From Opitutia bacterium (GTDB lineage Bacteria; Verrucomicrobiota; Verrucomicrobiia; Opitutales; Opitutaceae): DNA of 7,475 nucleotides. The stretch covers positions 1 through 7,475 of the forward strand of contig PMKA01000102.1 in NCBI GenBank assembly GCA_003157575.1. The letters are read 5' to 3'. This document shows, in pieces, positions 1 through 6,544 of the stretch. The position numbers and the translations under genes were made by a program. Under the pieces are notes generated by a model. It saw only the letters and a list, made by a program, of their open reading frames with translations, did not search any database and had not been told where the DNA came from. The first letter of the stretch is position 1, and every line of letters starts with the position of its first letter.

Positions 1-1
1 G

Positions 2-739
2 GAGTTCTACATCCGCGGCCCCACGGATACTGACGCGCGAGGGCCTTTCACGGTTGAACAGCTCGTCACCCTAGGCGAGACAGGCGGCATCGATACCGAG
101 ACGCTGTTCTATGACGCGACGACCGAACAGTGGGCGCCCATTGCAACGAGCGAGAAGGTAAAGAGCCTGGTCTTCCCGGAAAAGAAACGGCTGGTCGTCA
201 AGCCCAAGCAGCATATCGCGACGCTCAACGTCCAGCAGGAGGAGCACCGGCCGATCACCGTCCAGCAAATGCTCGCCGCCGCCGAGGGCCGGACCGACGA
301 CACGAAGGACAAGCGCAGCTACCTCGAGGCCCAGGAGCGCGCCGCCCGCATCGGCATGGTCGGTGCGACGCTGATCTTCCTTTTCAGCGCGACGGCGTTG
401 GTCATCCCCCACCTTGATGCCGTGATGAATCTGGATCTTCCCGCGATGGGCGAGCATCCTCTTGTCTTCCTTGGTCTGGCCGATCTCGTGTGCGCAGTCC
501 TGCTGGCGCTGGGGATGGTCGCCATCTATCCCTTTGTCCGGTTTCGCGCGGCGTTCGGCGTCGGCTTCCTCGCTTTGCTCTACTGGCTTCAGGACCAGCC
601 GCAAATGGCGCTGTTCATCGTCGGGGGCTCCATAGGCCTTTATTTCTGCACGATTTTGATCAGCTTCATGCCGGTGTTGCTGGCCGCGCTCCTTGGCCTC
701 GCCGGGATCGGCGGCTTCGCCTATTTCATACTGCTTTGA
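2..739 (+). CDS. GYF_2-domain integral membrane protein (5' end outside window)
   Basis: The reading frame is open from the left edge to the TGA at 737-739, giving 245 residues in view. The true start lies outside, probably only a few codons away, because the first residues (EFYIRGP) look like the first strand of a GYF_2 domain. Residues 1-50 fit that fold: a GPFTVEQL segment, then LFYD and a conserved QWAPI tryptophan. GYF_2 domains are thought to bind peptides or partner proteins. A charged linker (about 50-115) follows, including a second ITVQQML helix and a KDKRSYLEAQERAARIG stretch. The rest is hydrophobic and reads as about five membrane segments, near residues 118-135, 152-178, 183-198, 202-220 and 222-244. 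This suggests a cytoplasmic N-terminal domain on a membrane anchor. The specific function is unknown. The next gene starts 45 bases downstream on the same strand, so the two may be co-transcribed. Confidence 0.8.
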   Translation, partial: EFYIRGPTDTDARGPFTVEQLVTLGETGGIDTETLFYDATTEQWAPIATSEKVKSLVFPEKKRLVVKPKQHIATLNVQQEEHRPITVQQMLAAAEGRTDDTKDKRSYLEAQERAARIGMVGATLIFLFSATALVIPHLDAVMNLDLPAMGEHPLVFLGLADLVCAVLLALGMVAIYPFVRFRAAFGVGFLALLYWLQDQPQMALFIVGGSIGLYFCTILISFMPVLLAALLGLAGIGGFAYFILL

Positions 740-784
740 CCGGCGGCTTTTCAGCCCGCCCGCAGCGTGCGAACCTTCCACGTC

Positions 785-2206
785 ATGGACCGGCCCGCCG
801 GAAAATTTCGCTCGCTGCAACAACTGTGGCGGCATGACATCTGGCAACCCGGCGCCGCCGAGGGCCATCCTGTTCGCAGGCGCTTTTTCGTCCTCCTGCG
901 CGTGGCGTCGATCACGTGGACCGGGTTGTTCGAAAACCACATCACGACGCGGGCGGCCGCGCTCAGCTACTCCTCGCTGCTTGGGCTCGGCCCTGTTGTC
1001 GCCATAGCCGTACTGGTCGCGGGGTTCGCGCTCAACCGGAACGACCCGGCGGTGCCCCTGCGGGTGCTCAACAACATTATCCGGTTCATCGCCCCCCAGG
1101 TCGCGCAATACGACCAGCTCACCCTCACCGCCACACCCCAGGTGGTGCAAATGCTCAACAGCTTCATTGTAAACAGCCGCTCAGGCGCCGTCGGCGCCCT
1201 CGGCGCCGTCACGCTCATCATCATCGTCCTCCAGCTTTTCACCTCTGTCGAAAACTCGTTCAACGCCGTCTGGGGTGTGCGTCGCGGCCGCTCCTGGCTG
1301 ACCCGCATTGTGTTCTACTGGACGATCCTCACCCTCGGCACCGTCCTCGTTTTTGTGTCGCTCACCGCGATGTCCGCGGCCGCCTACGCCGACGTGTTTC
1401 TCGGGAAGCTGCCCTTTGGCGATGAGCTGCTGAGGGGGGCGGGACGGGCGCTTCCGGCCTTCTCGGTGTTGATGGTGATCCTCATCCTCGCGGTCTTCTA
1501 CCGGTACATTCCCAACACGCGCGTCCTGTGGCAGGCCGCGTTTTTCGGGGCGATCGTCGTCGCAGCCCTCCTCTATCTGAACAACTACCTCGCGTTTCTC
1601 TATTTCAAACGCGTGGTCATGCAGAAGAGCCTCTATGGATCCCTGGGCCTGATGCCGATCCTGATCTTCGGCATGTTCATTTTCTGGTTCTTCGTCCTCG
1701 TCGGCGGCCAGATCAGCTACGCGGTGCAGAACGTCCATTGCCGCAGCAGCCAGATCGCATGGAACAGCCTCAGCGAAACCACCCGCGAAAGCCTGTCGCT
1801 CCTCGTCCTTCTGCTCATCTGCCGCCGCTTCAAGGACTGCCGGCCCGCCTGGTCCGCATCGGAACTCGGCCGCCGGATCAAGGTGCCGACCCAGATTCTC
1901 AACGAGAGCCTGAACCGCCTCGTCGACCTCGACCTGATCGCCGCCCTTCCACAGTCGGAAGGCCAGACGTCGCTCGATCACCATTATCAGCCCTCCCATC
2001 CCCTGAAGAAGATGACCTTGCTCGAATTCAAGCGGCAGTTTGAGGCCTTTGGCGAAAACACAAGCAGGGAGACCCTCGACGAGGTCGACCCGGTGCTGCG
2101 CATGTACCACGAGCAGATCGCCCGCCACATGAGGGAGGCCCTCGGAACTACTCCGCTTGAAACCGTCCTCGAGGAACTGCCGGTCGCCGGCGTGACGGAA
2201 TCCTGA
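785..2206 (+). CDS. YihY/BrkB family inner membrane protein with C-terminal winged-helix-like domain
   Basis: This 473-residue protein belongs to the YihY/virulence factor BrkB family, once mislabelled as ribonuclease BN; the transport or envelope role remains unclear. Residues 40-317 hold about six membrane helices. Family landmarks are the first helix with TTRAAALSYSSLLGLGP (about 54-70), VENSFNAVWGVRRGRSW after the second, and YGSLGLMPILIF (284-295) leading into a last helix ending GGQISYAVQN. Residues 320-473 form a soluble extension: ARESLSLL-like helix, SASELGRRIKVPTQILNESLNRLVDLDLIAAL, then an acidic tail. That pattern resembles a winged-helix fold and is absent from short YihY proteins of about 290 residues. 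I chose ATG 785 because the N-terminus then reads MDRPAGKFRSLQQLW; a GTG at 767 in the same frame is possible. Neither has a clear ribosome binding site. It lies 45 bases after the GYF_2 gene and ends convergently with the gene at 2295-2669. Confidence 0.9.
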   Translation: MDRPAGKFRSLQQLWRHDIWQPGAAEGHPVRRRFFVLLRVASITWTGLFENHITTRAAALSYSSLLGLGPVVAIAVLVAGFALNRNDPAVPLRVLNNIIRFIAPQVAQYDQLTLTATPQVVQMLNSFIVNSRSGAVGALGAVTLIIIVLQLFTSVENSFNAVWGVRRGRSWLTRIVFYWTILTLGTVLVFVSLTAMSAAAYADVFLGKLPFGDELLRGAGRALPAFSVLMVILILAVFYRYIPNTRVLWQAAFFGAIVVAALLYLNNYLAFLYFKRVVMQKSLYGSLGLMPILIFGMFIFWFFVLVGGQISYAVQNVHCRSSQIAWNSLSETTRESLSLLVLLLICRRFKDCRPAWSASELGRRIKVPTQILNESLNRLVDLDLIAALPQSEGQTSLDHHYQPSHPLKKMTLLEFKRQFEAFGENTSRETLDEVDPVLRMYHEQIARHMREALGTTPLETVLEELPVAGVTES

Positions 2207-2269
2207 GCCGCCGGCCCGCGCCGCTGTCCAGGACCTTCGCCGGCCGGGGGCACGCAACCAGCGGCCCGC

Positions 2270-2291
2270 ACGCCGGCGGAACCACCGGCGT
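2270..2291. terminator. Short inverted repeat between convergent genes
   Basis: ACGCCGG (2270-2276) and CCGGCGT (2285-2291) are perfect complements around an eight-base loop. It sits in the 88-base gap between the stop codons of the YihY gene (2206) and the ribbon-helix-helix gene (2295). The position suits a transcription end signal serving both strands. There is no T tract on either side, so intrinsic termination is not shown, and short GC palindromes are common in DNA of this composition. Confidence 0.3.
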
Positions 2292-2294
2292 CAG

Positions 2295-2669
2295 CTACTT
2301 CGAACGCGCGGTCTTCCTGGCCGCCGGCCTGTTTCCCGCCTTGGCGCCGCCGCTCTTGCCTTTGGCCGCCACACCGTCGGAAAGCGCCTCGACCGCCGCA
2401 CGCAGCAGCTCGCCCGCACTCACCTTTTTCTGCCGGGCTGTCTTCAGCAGGATCTTTTTCTGGGCCGGAGCCAGCCGGACGGAAATTTGGCTCTGCTCAC
2501 GGGGCGGAGCCTGGAATCCCTCAAAGTCGAAACCGGCGAGGGCGCTGCGCACCACGTCACTGGCGGATTTGAGGCCCAACCGGCCACGGCATTCATGGAT
2601 CCGGTCGACCAGGGAGCTGGGAAGTTCGAACGTCAGTGGCGTCGAAGCAAGAAGACGGTTTGAGGCCAT
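2295..2669 (-). CDS. Tandem ribbon-helix-helix DNA-binding-type protein with basic tail
   Basis: This 124-residue protein shows two consecutive ribbon-helix-helix (RHH) patterns. Unit one has strand LTFEL (12-16), helix SSLVDRIHECRGRL (18-31) and helix SASDVVRSALAGF (35-47). Unit two has strand QISVRL (61-66), helix PAQKKILLKTARQK (68-81) and helix SAGELLRAAVEAL (84-96). RHH proteins normally dimerise so that two strands pair and enter the DNA major groove; two units in one chain could form that pair within one molecule, as in F-plasmid TraY. Residues 100-124 are rich in Ala, Lys and Arg with little else, resembling nucleoid-protein tails. A DNA-binding regulator or architectural protein is inferred, not proven. 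I chose ATG 2669; a GTG at 2735 would add 22 residues not belonging to either unit and would bury an inverted repeat at 2694-2710. It is divergent from the ABC ATPase gene. No toxin partner is adjacent. Confidence 0.72.
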   Translation of the reverse strand: MASNRLLASTPLTFELPSSLVDRIHECRGRLGLKSASDVVRSALAGFDFEGFQAPPREQSQISVRLAPAQKKILLKTARQKKVSAGELLRAAVEALSDGVAAKGKSGGAKAGNRPAARKTARSK

Positions 2670-2693
2670 GCGAAAAATGGGGGACGAATTCTC

Positions 2694-2710
2694 GCGAGGA
2701 GAAACCTCGC
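2694..2710. promoter_or_regulatory. Inverted repeat upstream of the RHH gene, candidate operator
   Basis: GCGAGG (2694-2699) and CCTCGC (2705-2710) are perfect complements separated by AGAAA. The centre lies about 33 bases before the ATG at 2669, in the gap shared with the divergent ABC ATPase gene. RHH repressors commonly bind short inverted repeats near their own promoter, so autoregulation is a reasonable inference. It could instead be an RNA hairpin in the leader. If translation starts at GTG 2735, the repeat would be coding. Confidence 0.35.
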
Positions 2711-2832
2711 TGATTTCCCCCCCAAACAGCCCCACCTGCCCCCCAAGGGCAACGAAAATCGCTCCGGGTTAGGGTTGACTCACCCCGGGCCGGGCCGATC
2801 TTCACACGCTTCGGGCAGGACCCGTCGCCCCC

Positions 2833-3963
<1,131 letters not shown>

Positions 3964-3970
3964 GCCCGCG

Positions 3971-4085
3971 ACGTAAAGATGTGGCCGCGAGCGTAAGCGA
4001 GTGGACAACCCCTCCGCTCGCCGTTTCGACAGGCTCAAGGCCCCGAGCGATGTCGAGGGGCTCACGCTCGCAGCCACGTTTACGC
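3971..4085. repeat. Nested palindromic intergenic element (REP/MITE-like)
   Basis: The convergent gap between the ABC ATPase and HAD genes is almost filled by one imperfect palindrome. The outer left arm (3972-3998) pairs with the right arm (4060-4084): CGTAAA with TTTACG, GTGGC with GCCAC and GCGAGCGT with ACGCTCGC, broken by a small bulge and single mismatches. Inside, TCGACA at 4026-4031 pairs with TGTCGA at 4050-4055, and GGCTC pairs with CGAGC. It begins eight bases after the ATPase stop and ends 54 bases before the HAD stop. There is no T tract and no open frame of interest. A transcription barrier or a member of a dispersed repeat family are the likely readings. Confidence 0.6.
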
Positions 4086-4138
4086 TGTCGGCTGCAGTTC
4101 AAGCCAGACAGCTGAAGGCTCGCGGCACCGCCGCAAGA

Positions 4139-4807
4139 CTACCGTCCTGCAAGAACCAGTTTTCGCACCAGCGCGTAGGCAGCGGTCGGCGTCGGCACGG
4201 CTGCGAGAGGGTGCTTCAGGAGTTCGGGTGCGATCTGCCGCCCATGATCGATCAGCACCGTGGGAACGCCCGCGGCGCACCCTCCCTCCAGATCCTGATC
4301 CGAGTCGCCGACCAGGATCACCTGCGACGGCGCCAGCCGCCACGACCGCACAATGTTCAGGAGACCTTCCGGGTGCGGCTTGTGCGAGGAAAGATCGTCC
4401 CCGCAGACCACCGGGTCAAAGCAACGCTCCCACGACAGCGCACGGAGCCGCTCCAGGGCCGACCCCCGCTCACGGCCCGTCCAGAGGCCGACCGGAATGG
4501 AGGCCGCCCGCAGTTGCTTGAACAGCGTACGGGCTCCGCGGAACGGACGCACAACATGGTCGTTGAGCCGGAGGTACTTTAGATAGGCCGCGAGCGCCGC
4601 CGCGACGTGGCGGGGACCTCCGAGCAGGCGCCGTATACAGGCGTCGGACGGCCCCCCGAGGCCGCTCATCACCTCCTCCGGCGTCGGCCGCGTCCGGTAG
4701 GGGGCCACCGCCGCCGCCAGTCCCTCGATCACGAAGGGCATCGTGTCGACCAGCGTACCGTCGAGATCGAACACCACGCCGCGAAACCGGGCCGCGCGCC
4801 GGATCAT
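4139..4807 (-). CDS. HAD-superfamily phosphatase (phosphoglycolate phosphatase-like)
   Basis: This 222-residue cytoplasmic protein has the complete HAD hydrolase core. Motif I is VFDLDGTLVDT with nucleophile D14 and acid/base D16. Motif II is the threonine T110 in LWTGRE, motif III is K143 in SSHKPHPEG, and motif IV is VGDSDQD with D168 and D172 for magnesium. The helical insertion after motif I (about 23-88) is a type-1 cap, as in phosphoglycolate phosphatase and beta-phosphoglucomutase-like enzymes. The usual PxP after the lysine is PHPEG, typical of small-metabolite phosphatases; the substrate is not predictable. The ATG at 4807 overlaps the stop of the upstream LolA-like gene in an ATGA, so translational coupling is likely and no separate ribosome binding site is needed. 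The last residues (AYALVRKLVLAGR) are ordinary, and the gene ends convergently to the ABC ATPase gene, with the palindrome between them. Confidence 0.92.
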   Translation of the reverse strand: MIRRAARFRGVVFDLDGTLVDTMPFVIEGLAAAVAPYRTRPTPEEVMSGLGGPSDACIRRLLGGPRHVAAALAAYLKYLRLNDHVVRPFRGARTLFKQLRAASIPVGLWTGRERGSALERLRALSWERCFDPVVCGDDLSSHKPHPEGLLNIVRSWRLAPSQVILVGDSDQDLEGGCAAGVPTVLIDHGRQIAPELLKHPLAAVPTPTAAYALVRKLVLAGR

Positions 4808-5724
4808 GGCGTCAATTCCAGCACCCCGTCGGGCCTGGCCGCGGGTTCCGCCAGACCCTCCGGATCAAAAATCGCCGGGGGGAAATGCTGGTTGAGCGCC
4901 GCCGCGGTCACCGCAAACCGGGTCTTGTCCCTGCTTGCCTCTTCGCGGCAGTCGACCGTCTTCACAATCCACTGGTCGCCGATCTTCTTGAGGTCGAGGA
5001 TGCTGAGCGTTTTCAGGACCGTGCCCTTCTCCCCGATCAACTCGGCCTGGACGAACGCCGTGTATTGGGTATCCAGATACGCACGGACCCCGGTCACGTC
5101 CGGACCGCCGGGCGCCATGCCGGCGGGCCGGTGGAACAGAAACTGGTGGGCCGGCCGGCCGTGCATCCGCGCGACGCCCTCATAGAGGAAATCGGGCCAG
5201 AAAAGAAAGGGCATCTGCAGGTCGAACGCGGTCAGGTTCGTGCCCGCCACCGGCTCGAAAAGCGCCCCGGCCGGAAGCGGCTCCGCCGGCGCGCCGACGC
5301 CCCCGGTCTGGCGCCAGATCCGCGGATCGGGGCCGCTCTGGATCAGCAGCCTCACCCCGTCGGACGAGACTCCCCCGGCCGTCGCGCCCACGCTCACGCG
5401 CGAAACGGGTCCGGCCGCGTTGCGGCTTCCCCAGAGGCGCCCGTGCAGGACGCGTCCCTCTCCATGCCGGGGCAGCACCTGAAGTTCGAACTCGAGATAA
5501 TAGTCGCCCGCTATGCCCTGCCTGCGGAATTCCTCGACGATCGCGCGACCCTCCGCCTGGTCGGGCGGAGTCAGCTGCACGAAGTTCGGAGGAGGAGCGG
5601 GCTCCTTCTGCGCGCGCGCATGCGGGGCGAAAAGGGAAAAAACCGCAACTGCCATGCAGCACCCGCAGAGGAGGGCCGGGCGCAGGAGCCCGGCAGGGGA
5701 TGCCTCACAACGCCGGTTTTTCAT
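4804..5724 (-). CDS. Exported LolA-like (outer-membrane lipoprotein-sorting-like) protein
   Basis: This 306-residue protein begins with a clear signal peptide: MKNRRC, a hydrophobic core near residues 17-33, and a probable cleavage after ARA at 36-38. The C-terminal half resembles the LolA-like family annotated as outer membrane lipoprotein-sorting protein: PFLFWPDFLYEG (about 172-183), a GRPAHQFLFHRP strand, a VRAYLDTQYT strand, and LKTLSILDLKKIGDQWIVKTV (237-257), which matches the family's LKTL..sDf+k.dG.W pattern. It presumably works in the periplasm on lipids or lipoproteins, but the sequence does not say which. I took ATG 5724; an in-frame GTG at 5754 would add ten residues before the signal peptide. 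No strong ribosome binding site is seen for either start. It follows secG by 98 bases and shares ATGA with the HAD gene, suggesting one transcript. Confidence 0.78.
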   Translation of the reverse strand: MKNRRCEASPAGLLRPALLCGCCMAVAVFSLFAPHARAQKEPAPPPNFVQLTPPDQAEGRAIVEEFRRQGIAGDYYLEFELQVLPRHGEGRVLHGRLWGSRNAAGPVSRVSVGATAGGVSSDGVRLLIQSGPDPRIWRQTGGVGAPAEPLPAGALFEPVAGTNLTAFDLQMPFLFWPDFLYEGVARMHGRPAHQFLFHRPAGMAPGGPDVTGVRAYLDTQYTAFVQAELIGEKGTVLKTLSILDLKKIGDQWIVKTVDCREEASRDKTRFAVTAAALNQHFPPAIFDPEGLAEPAARPDGVLELTP

Positions 5725-5822
5725 CGCAGGTGGGGTGGCTTCGAGCCGCGGCACCGCGCCGCAGAATCACGGGCAATACGCGAAAGACGCGCGCGGTCCC
5801 GTAACGGGCGGCGCGGTTGCGG

Positions 5823-6263
5823 TCAGGGAGCCTTGCCCGCGGCGCCCGGCTTCGCGGCATCGGGGGCGGCGGGAACCGACGCCGCCGGCCCGGGGGCCGC
5901 GACAGGACCCGGGGTTGCGGCGGGCTGTCCGGCGGCCGGCGCAGTCCCGGCGGGGACCACTGGGAGACTTGAAGCCGAGGTGATGTTGGGCAGGGAGCCC
6001 TTGCCGCTTGAAGCGTGGCTCCGGTTGTGGACGTACCCGAGATAAAGCAGGAAGCTCAGGACGAAGAACACGATGGTGGCGCGGATCGTGAACTTGCTCA
6101 GGACGTTGCTCGTGTCAGGCCCGAAGGCCGACTCCATCATGCCGCCGCCCATGCCCGCCAGACCGCCGTCCGATTTGGCGCGCTGCGCAAGCACCACCAG
6201 GATGAGGGTGATCGCGACCAGAATGAGCAGAAAAGTGCCAATGCCGATAAACACCGGGATCAT
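5823..6263 (-). CDS. secG: Preprotein translocase subunit SecG with extended Ala/Pro-rich tail
   Basis: SecG is the small accessory subunit of the SecYEG translocon in the inner membrane and assists SecA-driven export. The protein has 146 residues. Helix one spans about 4-26, ending LILVVLAQRAKSDGG, the family hallmark. The glycine-rich loop LAGMGGGMMESAFG (35-48) precedes helix two (about 58-78). Residues 79-146 form a low-complexity tail dominated by Ala, Pro and Gly, so the protein is about twice the length of minimal SecG proteins of roughly 75 residues; E. coli SecG has 110. ATG 6263 is the natural start because MIPVFIGIGTFLL begins helix one directly; the frame stays open far upstream, but that sequence is non-homologous and lies over another gene. 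No good ribosome binding site is visible. It is 281 bases downstream of the SulP gene on the same strand, separated by hairpins, so it may have its own promoter. Confidence 0.93.
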   Translation of the reverse strand: MIPVFIGIGTFLLILVAITLILVVLAQRAKSDGGLAGMGGGMMESAFGPDTSNVLSKFTIRATIVFFVLSFLLYLGYVHNRSHASSGKGSLPNITSASSLPVVPAGTAPAAGQPAATPGPVAAPGPAASVPAAPDAAKPGAAGKAP

Positions 6264-6302
6264 AAAGGGCGCATGAGAACAGGCTCCGGCGGTCAATGTC
6301 AA

Positions 6303-6361
6303 CCAAGGAGCCCGTCGGACTTCGTCCTCCGTGCTCCTTGGCAAATGGCTGGCGCCATTTG
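6303..6361. repeat. Tandem pair of hairpins upstream of secG
   Basis: Two strong stem-loops stand side by side. The first pairs CCAAGGAGC (6303-6311) with GCTCCTTGG (6333-6341), with an inner GGAC-TTC-GTCC stem (6317-6327) and CG/CG pairs between. The second pairs CAAATGGC (6342-6349) with GCCATTTG (6354-6361) around TGGC. The outer stems are perfect. The pair ends about 40 bases before the secG start on the - strand. A dispersed palindromic repeat unit or a leader RNA structure for secG both fit; neither is proven. Confidence 0.6.
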
Positions 6362-6425
6362 GGACGGACATATGCGTAGCAGTGCGTGAGGCCAAAAAAC
6401 AGTTAGCGGGGGCGGAGGCCGGAGG

Positions 6426-6449
6426 AAAAACGAGTCGGAGTCGTTTTTT
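6426..6449. terminator. Bidirectional terminator-like palindrome after the SulP gene
   Basis: AAAAACGA (6426-6433) pairs with TCGTTTTT (6441-6448) around a seven-base loop. Read on the - strand this gives a stem followed by five T residues, about 100 bases after the SulP stop; read on the + strand it ends in six T residues. It is the best intrinsic-terminator shape in the window, though the GC part of the stem is only a few pairs, so the strength is doubtful. A second GC hairpin lies beside it at 6461-6478 (CCCGG with CCGGG). Confidence 0.45.
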
Positions 6450-6544
6450 GACGACGCCAGCCCGGTCTTTCGGCCGGGGAGAGGTTCGGTCGGCGATTTT
6501 GCGCCGCGACCACGAGGTTTTTGAGGGCGAAGCCCGGCAGCCTC

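Larger units (their letters stand above)
6264..6544. other. Structured non-coding gap between sulP and secG
   Basis: This 281-base gap is the longest non-coding stretch in the window. It holds the hairpin pair at 6303-6361, the T-tract palindrome at 6426-6449, a hairpin at 6461-6478, and a small GGGC/GCCC stem near 6527-6537 just after the SulP stop. On the - strand TTGACA at 6302-6297 resembles a -35 box for secG, but nothing 16-18 bases on resembles a -10 box. I see no tRNA or recognisable riboswitch, and no plausible small gene. Confidence 0.6.

Noticed and set aside
71..1150. Long open frame on the - strand opposite the GYF_2 and YihY genes
   Set aside because: Its translation is charged, low-complexity and matches no family, while the + strand frames encode clear membrane proteins. 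Long antisense frames are expected at this GC content.
2670..2735. N-terminal extension of the RHH protein from GTG 2735
   Set aside because: The 22 extra residues add nothing to the RHH units, and the stretch contains an inverted repeat that fits a control region better.
2775..2803. Possible promoter for the ABC ATPase (TTGACT at 2775-2780)
   Set aside because: A -35-like box is present, but the sequence 17 bases on (ATCTTC) is a poor -10 box, so it is not supported.
4001..4582. Possible + strand gene opposite the HAD phosphatase
   Set aside because: It starts inside the palindromic element and runs antisense to an intact HAD enzyme with all four motifs.
4885..6045. Long + strand frame opposite the LolA-like gene and secG
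   Set aside because: The - strand carries a signal peptide, LolA-like motifs and SecG; the + frame is Arg/Gly/Ala-rich with no recognisable motif.
6274..6302. Possible secG promoter on the - strand (TTGACA at 6302-6297)
   Set aside because: The -35 match is perfect, but the hexamer 17 bases on is TTCTCA, which does not resemble a -10 box.
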